64,000 nucleotides of DNA, taken from Euonymus europaeus. Its lineage: Eukaryota; Streptophyta; Magnoliopsida; Celastrales; Celastraceae. The translations under genes and the position numbers were made by a program. Position 1 is the first letter of the stretch. Each line of letters begins with the position of its first letter. The DNA lies in the NCBI GenBank assembly GCA_963580455.1, contig OY756963.1:25563555-25627554 (forward strand), in the 5' to 3' direction. Below are positions 12,451 to 23,707 of this stretch, in pieces. Below the pieces are notes generated by a model. That model was given only the letters and a program-made list of their open reading frames with translations. It was not told the origin of the DNA and made no database searches.

Positions 12451-15400
12451 TTAAATGTAGAAGAAGTCCATTTTAACAAAATAACTCTTTTTTTTAACTC
12501 AGCTTGTAGGTTGGCTAAAGTGAGCTCATGAACTAACTGGCTCTTCAGATTTTGGGCTTAGGCCTGATCTCTAATATCGAAATGGGCCAAGCTGAGTTGG
12601 GCTTTTACTTGATCCTTCTAGTTAATAGGCTTTAAGTTAAAAAAACATTTCATAAAAAAGTTCAAGACCTTCTGCTGCCATATGCAAGCTTCAGTGGTAA
12701 ACAAGTTTTAGAAAAGAAAAAAAAACAATCAAGTTAATTTTATGTGTTTGACTTTGGATAAATTATCGGGTATTTGGATTGGCATACTCATTTTAATCAT
12801 TTTTAACTAATTATAGTTAATCTTGCATAGTTTTAAAATAAAAAATAAAAAAACTCACTCCTTTAACTCTTGACAAAATGAAAAATGAAAATGCTAACGA
12901 TCTCAGAGATAACAGTCTCAAAAGCATCTGAATAATGCATAGTATTTATTCATTGGATGTAATTTTCAATGAATGAGTTTCAGAGACTGCTGATATACTT
13001 TTGAGATGATTTTTATGGGATCCATCCCTAGCATTACTGAAAGGAAAAATAAAGCTATAAATGTGTCTGTTACATATTTTCCATAATGTTTTCGGAATTT
13101 AAATTTTGAAGTTAAGAATTGGAACATGTGATATAAATATACTAGTAGATACACATACATACATGTAGATGGTGACAGTGCCCATCTGCTTGTGTATAAA
13201 GCGTAGCTACCGAGTCAAAAATTAATGTTGAGACTTGAAAGGACCATAAAGCATTTACGGAAAGCTCGAAAGCCACACAAAGAAGAAGAAAAAAAAATCA
13301 ATGTCAAGTCTCAAGGGACCTAGCTAAATTCATTAACAGTTCACATCGACATGCCAAGAGTGCTAAGGAAGCAAAGTTAGAAAGAAAAATAGAAGAATAA
13401 AACAAAGAAGAAGAATTGTTGCAAGTGAGTCTGAGATTGAGCGACAATCACTATGTCTGTAAGAATCGATCATTCCAATAAAGAGTGAGTTCGAATCCTC
13501 CCATCCTCAATTTTCCCTGAATCAAAAAGAAGAAAGAAGTATTATTGTATCAGTTGTATTATAAATGTATAGTTGTACAAAGACTACCAGAAGAGGAGAT
13601 GTAATGAGTTATTAATCTTGAGCTATTAGTGATTCATAGTAAATTGTTTTTATATATGTGTGTGCGTAGAATATGATATCAATTATTTTGCATCCAATTT
13701 CTCAATATTAGGCTGAGAAGACATGTCATGAATGTGCTTGACCCAACAAAGTAAATGTGGAGAGGCTGCCATGAATGCAATGAAATAAATCTTGGGATCT
13801 TCTCAGACCACAATGAAAAGGGAGAAACAATTGTTAAAAAAGGGTAGTTGACCCAAACAACAACGTAGGACTCTATACGCAAGGAATAAAGAGTACGGGG
13901 TAAAAACAGAAGAAATGGAAGATATATATATATATTTTTTTGGGGGTGTTTCACATTTTTTTGTAATTTGAAAAATTATATTCATATTTTCATCGATTTT
14001 ATGAATTCATATTTTAAATTTTTTTAAAAAAATCTTCATGAAAGTGTGGGAGAATTTTAAACCTTTCGGATATATAAAACACGACAATTCAGAAATTTTT
14101 TAGGTTGCATTTTATTTTGTTTCAGGGGAAAAAATTGTATCGTTAAATTCGTAAAATCAATCAAACACAAAATATAATTATGTTAAATCAAAAATATAAT
14201 CCGGGACTTCAAAAGTGATAAAAAAAATAGGTACACGTGAGAGAAAACATGTGTATTGTTTAACAATCCCTATTTTATGAAGGAATTTCATGTTGGGGAT
14301 CTAGGGTTTAAGATTTCGAGAAAACATTTACAAAACACTAGAATTTTTTATATCTTTATTTGCAAAATAACCTCTCAATTCATCTCAGTCTATTAGATTA
14401 TGATATATATATATATAGATATATATATGGTTTTTCTTTTGTTGTGTTTGGTAGATTTCTATTACGGCATACATTGACCTAAAACTTCATTTTTTGATAG
14501 ACAACCTAACTAACTTCGTAGTTCATATACATTCCCAAGCATATATATCCGATCTTTGAACATAAAAACACAAGAATTAGCTGACCTAATCACACTGTCA
14601 GATGGCAACGTACGCCACTCTTGCAGGAAAATTTAGGTGAGAAAACTTTTTAAAAAATGAATACTATGTATATATCCATGGTAATAAATAATCGGAGACC
14701 AAAAATACATATAGTAGGGAAAAGTTTGAATCTGGTAGTTAATGATGTTGGAGCCATCGACCTATCATGTTGTACGTCACTCTTGATCAACCAATTAATA
14801 CACTCTCTATCTAACTATTTCAACTCATGTAATAGTGTAATCTGTAAAACATATGTGTATATATATATATATATATGTACATATAGTTTATTAATTGATT
14901 TGCTAGTTGATTATATAAAACTGCTGTTTCTTTGGATATAAATTACAGGCATTCCTTGAGGTTGCATGCCAAGGGTGTCAAGGAAGTAACCTATATATAT
15001 ATACACAGAGAGAGAGAGAGATGATGCTGTTTTTTTTTTAATTAAGTGGATAATGATATAGTTATAACACCATGTAGGCATGTACTTAGTTTAAAATTAA
15101 GGTACAAGGTAATGACACGGTCGTGCATATACTTTATGCACACAACAATCAATCATTTATATATTATGGAATGAAGGGTTTCCATACAAATATTAACCTT
15201 TAAAATTATATTATTTAATTATGCATACAACTCTTCGGCCCATTAGATTCAGCCCAATGGGCTGGTAGCATTCCCAAGCATGTTTGGAATTAATAAAATC
15301 TTGCCTTATACCAAAATTATAATAATAATGAATTAATGATGCATTCTACTACATATGGTAGTTACCAAAATGAGAATCAAAAACCCAAAAAAATTAGCCA

Positions 15401-15679
15401 AATTTTAGGGCATTCTAGTAATTTAACAGAGAAGAGCAGTGGAGCTTCCCCGTTGAAAACTTTCGGAATTTTCAAAAAAAATTAAATGAAATAAGCAAAA
15501 AATTAAATGCACCTTCTTTTATTACTCTTTTTAGTCTCTTACCTTCCATCACGTGCCTCTCACGTGTATTACCTCAATTCATTTCAGGCAGTCTGTACGC
15601 ATTTATATCCTTCAACCGCGCAAATTACCATCTCTCTCTCTCTCACTATCGGCCACGAATACTCTCTCTAGGCTTTACG

Positions 15680-16720
15680 ATGTCAACAACACCACCGCCG
15701 CCGCAACTTCCGCCTCCCCCAATGTTGAATGCTCTAGCTACAACCGGTACCAACAGTGTCGAGAGCGGCGGAGATCACTCTCAGTCGTGGATTCAGAATT
15801 TGAAGCCGAGCATCCTGATCATAATTTTAATTCTCTCTATAACAGTTCTCGTCTCGGTCTCTCTCTGCTTTCTCCTCCGCCATCTCAACCGCCGTTGCAT
15901 CCGACATTTCACGACGACTGCCTCCGCCTCGTCGACGACCGCTTCGAACCGAAGAATTTCGCCTGAGTTATCGCCTGTTTTCTCCATCATTGACTCTCTG
16001 CCGCTCTTCACTTTCTCATCCATCACTCGTCGTTCCTCCTCGAATGTTACAACTGCCGCGGCCTCGGGCAGTGGCGACTGCGCTGTTTGCTTGTCTAAGT
16101 TTGAGGGGCACGATCAGTTGCGTCTACTCCCTCTCTGCTGCCACGCCTTCCATGCTGAATGTATAGACACTTGGCTCCGATCAAACGAAACGATCGCGAA
16201 CCAGACTTGTCCACTCTGTCGATCTCCGATTCAGGTCTCCGATGCTGATGTAATGAAATCACTGCTAGCTTCAACCACCACGAATGGTGAAGATGGTGGA
16301 GGAGACAGTTTCCGGCTGGAGATAGGCTCAATAAGCCGTCGCCAAGGACCCACATTGGACTCAATCGAGTCTGCTGTTAGTTCATACTCCATGGGGTCAT
16401 TCGATTACATTGTTGAAGGAGAATCCGAAATCACAGCTAACCAAGTGCAACGTGGGAGCATTTCTAACAAGGAGGACACTGCGGATCCAGAACAGAGTCT
16501 GGTCTCCGAAGTGGGCTCCGGGAGAAGCTGGTTGAAGGATTACGTCGACAGGCTTTCCAATTCCCTTTCCTCCAGGACCCTATCATTTCGAAGCTCTGGA
16601 CGCTTCTTCACCGGAAGCAGCCGCCGCAGCGAGGCTGCTGGAATCATCGAGTGGGACATGGAGGCTAATCGCGTTGGGGAAGAGATCAGCGAACTCTTCC
16701 GCTGGTTTTCAGGTGTATGA
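15680..16720 (+). CDS. ATL-family RING-H2 E3 ubiquitin ligase (ATL4-like)
   Basis: A single uninterrupted exon of 346 aa, typical of the intronless ATL family. Order: proline-rich N terminus ([10 protein letters not shown], 5-14), one transmembrane helix (about 44-66), basic stop-transfer ([10 protein letters not shown]), a GLD-like stretch (IDSLPLFTF, 104-112), then the RING-H2 domain with C134, C137, C153, H155, H158, C161, C177 and C180, and a serine-rich tail. It should be a membrane-anchored E3 that recruits an E2 to substrate proteins. The loop between C161 and C177 has 15 residues, against the usual 10 of ATLs. The neighbourhood (CPN10, DRP1) matches Arabidopsis ATL4 as I recall it, hence the comparison. 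The ATG at 15680 is the first in a CT-rich leader. A shorter frame overlapping it from 15553 is a shadow. Confidence 0.92.
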   Translation: MSTTPPPPQLPPPPMLNALATTGTNSVESGGDHSQSWIQNLKPSILIIILILSITVLVSVSLCFLLRHLNRRCIRHFTTTASASSTTASNRRISPELSPVFSIIDSLPLFTFSSITRRSSSNVTTAAASGSGDCAVCLSKFEGHDQLRLLPLCCHAFHAECIDTWLRSNETIANQTCPLCRSPIQVSDADVMKSLLASTTTNGEDGGGDSFRLEIGSISRRQGPTLDSIESAVSSYSMGSFDYIVEGESEITANQVQRGSISNKEDTADPEQSLVSEVGSGRSWLKDYVDRLSNSLSSRTLSFRSSGRFFTGSSRRSEAAGIIEWDMEANRVGEEISELFRWFSGV

Positions 16721-17700
16721 TCAGTACATTCAAAAAATTTCAGGTGCAAATTCTTAATCGAATTTTTGATATGTCCACGCAACATACAAATTGGAAATAT
16801 GAGTAAATGGACTAGACCAAGCAAATTTTGTTTTTTACGATACTTTGCTTGTCAGTTCTATCTCCACAGTGGGAGGGTTGAGGTTTTTCGAATCTTTTGG
16901 ATCGACGGCTGAGATGGGAAGTTGCAGAGTAGTTTTATGATGTTAGCTGGTCTAGTAGTATGGTTGGTGATTCATTAATTGAAGAAATTGAGTGCATAGG
17001 TAATCTACTAATGCGAGTATTAAGTATTAACCAACCTCTGTTTTTTGCGTGTTAATCACAAGTTGGTAACACAATGCTACAGCCTACATGTGCTCCACTC
17101 TGTTGTGAAAACATGGCAAGCAATACTAGATAAAGCAATGTTTTAGTGATCTTATGTCTGTGATCTCTTTTGCTTTGGCAAGATGTCCTTCTCTTGCTCA
17201 AGAAGGAAACAGGCAGCATCAACAACAGGGCAAAGGCTAGATGGGCTAATTAATTTTGTACTGTCGGAAATCATGGTCTTTTTTTGTATGTTGTCTATGT
17301 TCATCATGCATGCTAATACCATGGTGTCACAGACCTGTTTGCAAAGGTGAATACATCAGACTGCTGCATCTAAAAAAAGCCTAAAAATGTGAAATTGATA
17401 ATAGCATTTTTGTTATTAATGCCAATATCTTCCAAACATTTGGTTCTTTGTGAAAAGTATTCCTGTACAGTGTTTTTTTATACTTTCTTTGACTATTTGT
17501 ATGTGGGGGATTTTGTTTGTACTTTCTCTTCTCTATGTAATGGAGAAAACCAGGTTTGATCCACAAGAAGAGGCCCATTGTAATCTCAATTTTCTACAGG
17601 TATTAAGCTTAGACAAATAATTAAACTTGTTCATCATTGAACCAAAATAGGTGAATAAGAAAGAGCACTTGTTAACAAAATCTTCCACCAAGGTGGTGGA
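16721..17700. other. Intergenic between convergent genes, no gene seen
   Basis: This lies between the convergent ATL gene and the GPI-anchored-protein gene, so it should hold both 3' UTRs. Only chance short frames are present. Confidence 0.6.
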
Positions 17701-19987
17701 TCAATGGTGGTAGAGTTGATTGAAGAGATAACTACCAAAAAGACAAACGAAAATCATGTTGGCAAGAAATGCAGAAATCCTCTGCCCATCACTGCAAGGG
17801 AAGGAGCTTCCACTGTAGCATCCTACTTTCTGCTTGATCCCTTTGCCATGGTCTTCCAGAACGAATGTAGAGTTCGTCTTGCCATCACTAAACAAAACAC
17901 TCCAGAAGAAGGGACCTTTGTGAAACCCAACAATGCCTACACCCACCCCTGTATGTGATCTGTTTCTCAGAAGAGATAACGTTGTATTGTCTTTAACAAG
18001 AGCAATAGAGAAGGCTAGTGATGGCTCGAGATACTTGGATTGACAACCCACAATGTGGCCCGTTATGGTGCCGAAAGTGGGTAGCTCTACACCACAGTTG
18101 GGAGCAAAAATTTCTGTGAAATCGTCTTCTGGAGGTTTACAGTTTACAGCAGTGTTGCCCGTGCAGTTGTCCTTGCATAGTTCAACATATTGCAAGGCCA
18201 TGCACCCAAGACCAGGACTATCATTCAGTTGTCGAAGCTTTTCGGATGTTCGATTCTTGTTGATGATGTCTACAAGATCGTTGGCAGGGTTTCCTGTAGG
18301 ATGAATAGCATGCAAGGGCCTTTGAATCATGACCAGAGAGGGTAAACAAAAAACTAGAAAATTTCCGATTCAGACATGCTTAAATTTGTCCAGCTCTAAT
18401 CATTCAAAACTTTCTTCATTTCTAAAGACACTTCAAAAAAAGAAATACACATATCTTTTCGCATCATGATTTCATAATAGCATCATGTATTCTAAATCAT
18501 ATGAGTTAACCCAAAAAAAAACCACTATCTTTAGTTAGTAACTCTGAATAATTCTGGACTATGGAATTTGCTTCAACATAATTCACTTTTGAAAAAGATT
18601 TGGAAAGAGCATCCAATTAATTCAGGCATGCAGAGTGAATCTGGAATAATGTATGTACTAGCAGAAGTATATATGAGCTTTTGCCTATGTGGCATTATGA
18701 CATAGACCAAACCATGATTTTTAAAAGCATACTGCACTTCTTCCCCAGCTTAACTACAGCACTTTCAATTTGAAAACCATTTCCAAAAGCAAGAGTTCAA
18801 TTTGTACAGCAGTTTGTGCACAAGCAATAGACCTGAAGAAGCTAAGAATTTTGGGGGCCTGATTCATCTGTGTTCATGGGTGAAGCGTGGTTCTTAAGTG
18901 TGCAAAGTGTACTTGAAGGCTTGAAGCGCAAAGGCATCGCTTCGCATCAAGCATTTGCCTTCAACAACACTCTGCGTTGAAGTCTTAATTAATCTGTCCT
19001 TTTTTACCAAGTTGCCAAAAATAAGTTTGGCAACTTATTCATCTGTGCTCATGGTAGATTAGTTCACGCTTCAACTCCCATTCAGAATTAAAAGCTCATA
19101 ACTGAGCCGAGTGAATAGAATATATTAGCTTAGAATCAAACCAATGTGTTAAAACCCTAGAGCCATTACTCATGACTTCAAGGCAAAGGTACTTCCATTT
19201 TCTGAATCAGCTAGCAAGAATGAAAGCTCTAATCTTGCAGTGTTCAAAATGTGAAACCTTGCAGGTATAATTGCTTTGAATGTTCAAATATTAATTCTTT
19301 TAGGCTGTGTTTGGAAGAAGGTTTGGGGAGGTTTGGAAAGGACAAAAATAACTTCACGCCCAACTTAAAAAACGCCCAACTTAAAAAACCTCATGAAATT
19401 TATTTTTTGAAACCTCCTACCAAATAAGATTTCATGAGATTTTATGAAACCTCTTAAAACCTCATTTTCTAAAACTCCCTGAAACCTCACCTCCCTCAAC
19501 CCCCTTCCAAACACAGCCTTAGTGTCAGCCTAATTAACTGTTGGGTTTTCTACATTTTCTCCCCATTCAAGTAATCTTTCTATATGCTACTTCATGAAAG
19601 AAGCCAAAAAAAAAAATACACTACGCTTAGATCAAAGGTTCTATACAAATTGCAAACCTTATCCTCTTTTGGTTCCGACAAGTCTAAAACTAACAAAATT
19701 ATAACATAGGCACGCCCTCTGAAAAGGCAAACAGAAGGCAAAGAAGTGTTGAAATTCATGAGTCTATCTGTAACACTACATGTAAGCAAATCTCATAAAA
19801 AAAAAAAAACCAATTTCTAGGAGACGCAGGCAAAGAACAGATTCCTAAACTAGAAAGTAAACAAGAAGAAGAGTAGCACATTACCATGATGTTTGGAGCA
19901 GACAACAGCAGCTAAAAGTAGATGAAAGAGGAAAACCCATTTACAGCTACAAAGCTTCTTCCTCAGCATCATCACCAACACTTCCAT
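17701..19987 (-). CDS. Secreted, probably GPI-anchored protein of unknown function
   Basis: Two exons on the reverse strand: 19885-19987 and 17701-18293, giving 231 aa. The join HHG|NPANDL is fixed by phase: donor CATG|GTAATG and acceptor CCTACAG after a pyrimidine-rich tract. A more upstream AG (at CAAAG) would be out of frame. The N terminus has a signal peptide (hydrophobic VFLFHLLLAAVVC, about 18-30). The middle has conserved cysteines, NRTSEKLRQL and VGVGIVGFHKGPFFWSVLFS. The C terminus is a hydrophobic tail (AFLANMIFVCLFGSYLF) after a small-residue region, as for GPI attachment. It resembles the plant group annotated 'uncharacterized GPI-anchored protein' (At5g19230-like); that link is from memory. 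The function is not known to me. Its 1.6-kb intron carries a MITE. Confidence 0.82.
19303..19518. mobile_element. Tourist-like (PIF/Harbinger) MITE, 216 bp, with TTA target duplication
   Basis: TTA flanks both ends (19300-19302 and 19519-19521). The left end GGCTGTGTTTGGAAG matches the complement of the right end exactly for its first 15 bases, and pairing continues with few mismatches through GGGG/GGAGG. There is no coding capacity. It sits inside the intron of the GPI-anchored-protein gene, where it should be removed by splicing. Confidence 0.9.
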
Positions 19988-20868
19988 CCTCCAAAAGGTG
20001 ACCCAAAATGGGTTCCCTTGAGAGAGAATCTGGGAAAACAAAAGATCTAAACTTTTCTCCTTCCCTAAACTACTAAAGAAATGCTTGTGCTGTGTGTGAA
20101 ATGAAAAAATGGGAGTGGGAAAATTTTCCGGGAAAAATAAGTGAGAAATGGAAAAAGTGTTCAAGGGATTGAGGAGAAATTATGGGAATGCTGGTCCCAA
20201 CTCCCAAGTAGCCGCTCTGTAGAGTTACTTTGTGCTTCTTTTTTGCGCAGAGTTTGAGGCACCCCTCCAGATTTTCTAAAGCTGGACGCCTTGATGGGTC
20301 CAAGTCCAAACAAATTAAGGCAACTTTTGGTGGCAAAGGCAGGCCCCTTTGTCTAATATTTTTAATGGGTTGGGTCCTTAAGTCTTTGGATTCTTATATG
20401 GTCATGTTTTGAATTCAATCAAAGAAGAACCTAAGTCTAAACGCCCAACTATTTCTTTTGGTAACCAAAAATTTAAGAACGAGGTGCTTTTGAACAATTG
20501 ATATGAGATTAAATTTGGATAGTCAGATTCATAAATATAAATTTTTTCACCTAATGATAAAAAAATATTCAACTCGTTACTCAACTCGAATCTTCAGATT
20601 CGCGCCAACACAACAAAAAAAAAAGTTCAAAACCCAACTCGTTACTCACAAGTCGAGTATATCTTCACATTTATAGGCCAAGGCTTCCTTCATCTGCAGT
20701 TATATCTATAATTCTATGTAAGGAAAAAAAAAACTAGTGGCCAATGTGTTGAACTTGAGAACTTTCGAGAAATGACACGTGTCTTTATAGAGGGTTTTGG
20801 TCCTCTCGACGTTCCTTGAAAACAAACAATAGAGTGCTGTACTACTGTGTTTGCTCTCTCTGTTATCC
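19988..20868. other. Divergent intergenic region with a G-box
   Basis: Separates the GPI-anchored-protein gene (reverse) from the CPN10 pseudogene (forward). A CACGTG G-box lies at 20776-20781, followed by CTTTATAGAG, a possible TATA-like element. Both probably belonged to the CPN10 promoter. No gene is seen in between. Confidence 0.5.
20776..20781 (+). promoter_or_regulatory. G-box (CACGTG) upstream of the CPN10 remnant
   Basis: The core sits in ACACGTGT about 90 bp before the CPN10 ATG. G-boxes bind bZIP and bHLH factors and are common in light-regulated chloroplast-protein genes. It is likely a relic of the original promoter. Confidence 0.55.
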
Positions 20869-21254
20869 ATGGCGTCTACTTTTGTTACATTCCCAAAACC
20901 ATTCCCTGTTAGCAGAACCGGTGGAGAAGTTCGCTGAGAATCAATGCTGTTGCCCAGAAATTGGAACCCATGAAGGTAGTTTCTATATCCGTTCGGTTTT
21001 CTTTTTCTTTTTTTAATGCGTGGTTCGTTATTTATTATCACGTTTTAAGTTTCATTTTCTGGGATGCTTTCTTCTTCTTCTTTCATTTTCAATTGGTGCA
21101 AAGTGATGAAAGCAGAGACAATGGAAGACACAGAAAATGTTTTGTAATTTATTGGATTATTTGTATTGTTATGTTAAAAGCAGTCAAAATTGTGGGGTTG
21201 CCGGTTGTTCCACAGGCTGATAGAGTCCTTATCCGTCTCGAGGAGCTGCCCGAG
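20869..21254 (+). pseudogene. Chloroplast 10-kDa co-chaperonin (CPN10/GroES) pseudogene, 5' part only
   Basis: The sequence opens with MASTFVTFPKPFPVSR, the transit-peptide start of plant chloroplast CPN10, the GroES-type lid of the stromal Cpn60 chaperonin. Three lesions are visible. First, a frameshift in exon 1: the frame stops at TGA (20938-20940), while the next frame encodes LRINAVAQKLEPMK up to a donor at 20981. Second, exon 2 (VVPQADRVLIRLEELPE, 21204-21254) is preceded by TTGCCG where TTGCAG is expected, so the acceptor AG is gone. Third, after the donor at 21255 I find no exons for the rest of the GroES fold (no KSAGGVLLPK-like sequence before 23 kb). The alternative AG at 21183 would add 20 bases and shift frame. 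The position between ATL4-like and mtACP/RABH1b is where Arabidopsis keeps CPN10 (recalled). Confidence 0.85.
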
Positions 21255-22993
21255 GTGTGCCATTTCTTCATTTTCCTTTTTTCCTCCTCTTTTAATCTTC
21301 AGTCAAACTCAAAGCCTTTTGCTCCATTAAGCTGATGAGGGTAGCAATGTGAGTGTGTTTGTCAATTTAAGTGAAAGGCTTGCTTAGTTGTTTTAATTTC
21401 AATGGTTGATATTTTGTAAATGTTTTTGTGATGAATATAATAAGCTGATGCAATTTTGTTTTTAAAATATACTGAGTTAATTGTTTTGATCAAAATATTG
21501 GGTTGATTAACGTTTCTGTAATGTGTGCAGATTGTTACCTCATGTAAATATTGGGTTGCTTGTAAACAATATGATAGCAAGTTAGAGAATGAGGTATATC
21601 TTTAAGCCCTAAGGGCATCTCTCTCCATGATGTCTATGTGTGCCATTGGAAGTTCACTTGTCAATTGTTATGTCATTGCTTAGTGTCTGTAAGTGATTAT
21701 GAATGTAATAGGTTTGAGTTTTCACCCTCTAGTCCCCAATGCTCTGTTGCCTTCACTTTGAATGTCTAGCAAATACTTCATTGAAAACCCTTTCTCTAAC
21801 ATGAAGTTTCGTTAACTAAATAAATATAATTTCTTAACGGACTGATAATGTGTGCTAAATTGATCTCTGATGGTGGGTTCGGATTTGTGATTATTAGCAC
21901 TAGGCTTGACAGTGGTGTTTTAGATCGTATTTGACATTACTTTTATAGTTTCATTAAGGCTCTGATATTTACATTCTGGAACTGGCGAACTGCCAGGTTG
22001 ATTTGGGAATGGATTCTCAGCACTGTTTTTGTAAGGCTAGTGAATTATTGGCTGTGGTGGAATAAAAAACTAGGCATCTCCTCAAGACTTTCCATTGATC
22101 AAGGCATTTGTTTCTGGGAATCCAAGTAAGTCAGTCTAAATGGAGGAAAATCACGTACTCTATTGCATTCTTGTGTTGGATTCGCTCAAACGGTTTAACA
22201 TTGTGCCTCCTTTATACTGCTTATGTCAGAATACCCTTCTTCTGGTCGTCGATAATGAAGAATGATCCGTTTGCATTGATGGTTGATGTCTGTGTCCATT
22301 ACTGATCTTCTTCAATAGTCTTTCACGAATTATAGGGTTATCTTTGTAATTAGTTTTTATGAAGTTGGTTAATTAGAATAGGCACATGTCATTATTCTTT
22401 TATTTATAGCAATTCTGTTATAACAGAATTGATTTTTTCTTTTGCTATAAATAGCAATGTAAACCTTTACAGAAAATTAATTGAAGCAGTGAAACTTTCT
22501 CTTCAAGCTTTCTCTGTTTCTTCCTTGTTCTTTTTCATTTCTTGATGCAGATTACTAGTTTTGATATAGTCTGCTGCAATTTTTCTATTGATACACTGTT
22601 TACCGCTTCCTTGTGAATATATAGACGAGGAAAAGGATGACTCACTAAACCTTGAATATCTATCATATTGCTAATGGTAGTGCAAACAATAGCATCATAG
22701 AAAGACAATTTTGATCATTCTTGTTCTCATGGTGATCGTCTGTCATTTTATTATTCAAAATGGGCATTTCAAATAGCTCCATTTCTTGAAGAAATGTGTA
22801 AGTTGTGGGAGAAAAGGTGGTGTCTGATTTGTTCTAAAATTTGATGCATTTTTTGCATGAATTTCTTCCATGTTCTGCTTTTGTGTACTTGCTTAATTTG
22901 CACGCTTGAGTACTTGGAAAGACACCACTATTTCATTGTGTATTTGCAAGACCTACCAATCTAAGTAAATCAAATGTTAATGTTGCTCACTTA
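21255..22993. other. Intergenic, no gene seen; contains nested inverted repeats
   Basis: Follows the truncated CPN10 remnant. The missing CPN10 exons were looked for here and not found. A perfect 20-bp palindrome at 22411-22430 lies inside a second inverted repeat (22401-22410 with 22444-22453). No gene family is recognised. Confidence 0.55.
22401..22453. repeat. Nested inverted repeats around a perfect 20-bp palindrome
   Basis: AATTCTGTTATAACAGAATT (22411-22430) is its own reverse complement. TATTTATAGC directly before it is the exact complement of GCTATAAATA at 22444-22453. Such palindromes occur in LTRs and in MITE centres, but no element boundaries could be set. Confidence 0.7.
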
Positions 22994-23373
22994 GGGTGCG
23001 TTTGTTTCTCATTTCACACAGTTTAAAGTTGTGAGGTCCGCATAAAATGTTGTGACAATCAAACGCTACATTTTATTGATAGCTTTAAACTGTGGATCAA
23101 TGTTATTATCTCATAGCTTTTCAGCGCTTAAAGCTGTGTAACTTACTTTTACAATCACATTACATAATTGTTGCTCCATATCTAAAAGTTTTCAATTATT
23201 TTTTATTGTAATACATTTTTTTGTAATTTTATCTACAAAATTAATTTAACAGAAAAATGAATCAAACACCCTATAATATTTTATACAATTTAAAGTTGTG
23301 GACTCCACAATTTTAACCACAACATTTTTAACAGCATAAAATTATGAAATACAATTACGAAACATATGCATCC
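22994..23373. mobile_element. Tourist-like MITE, 380 bp, TTA target duplication (family 1, copy 1)
   Basis: TTA flanks both ends (22991-22993 and 23374-23376). The left end GGGTGCGTTTGTTTC and the complement of the right end, GGATGCATATGTTTC, match at 12 of 15 positions. The interior repeats AAAGTTGTG/CACAATTT-like words on both strands. Related copies are at 51142-51676 and 58625-59024. Confidence 0.82.
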
Positions 23374-23557
23374 TTAGACGTTTAACCAATACAAACCCAA
23401 AAGCACAAAACACTTTTTTTGGGGGTACATACGTCCACACATTTGCAAAAAATTGTAAAATACCCATTTAAAATACTTTTGAAGTATGTGACATGTGAGT
23501 TAACCCCCATTATAAGTGGATATTCCATAACTACTTTTAGGTCATATGTATCCCAAT

Positions 23558-23559
<2 letters not shown>

Positions 23560-23589
<30 letters not shown>
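23560..23589. repeat. (CT)n microsatellite in the PMEI-like promoter
   Basis: Fifteen CT units, about 60 bp upstream of the TATA box of the next gene. CT-rich tracts are frequent near plant transcription starts and are variable in length. Confidence 0.9.
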
Positions 23590-23593
<4 letters not shown>

Positions 23594-23648
23594 CTTCACA
23601 AGTAACTATCAAATAACTTCTCCACACGCAACCCATGCCTTATTGATC

Positions 23649-23655
23649 TATAAAT
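23649..23655 (+). promoter_or_regulatory. TATA box of the PMEI-like gene
   Basis: TATAAAT at this position would put the transcript start near 23680. The ATG at 23666 would then not be in the mRNA, which supports the ATG at 23708 as the start codon. Confidence 0.6.
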
Positions 23656-23707
23656 TATTCTCTCGATGACAACAGGAGTTTCTAATTCCAACACAGGATC
23701 AAGAAAA

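Larger units (their letters stand above)
9584..15679. other. Repeat-rich intergenic region, no gene seen
   Basis: Six kilobases without a supportable gene. It holds a partial tandem duplication (9738-10036 copied at about 12129-12450), a 41-bp tandem repeat (10314-10395), a MITE-like insertion (11591-12034), a short tRNA-like B-box motif (about 13483-13495), AT microsatellites (14401-14429, 14857-14876), and long AT-rich stretches. All open frames are short and lack family resemblance. Confidence 0.6.

Noticed and set aside
15553..15966. Forward frame overlapping the ATL gene
   Set aside because: It runs in another frame across the ATL coding region and has no family resemblance; a shadow.
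21184..21203. Alternative CPN10 acceptor at 21183
   Set aside because: It would add 20 bases, shifting the frame, so it does not rescue the gene.
22411..22560. Solo copia LTR
   Set aside because: The palindrome and TATAAATAG are suggestive, but neither LTR end nor a 5-bp target duplication was found.
23666..23707. First in-frame ATG of the PMEI-like gene
   Set aside because: It lies between the TATA box and the expected transcript start and would bury the signal peptide.
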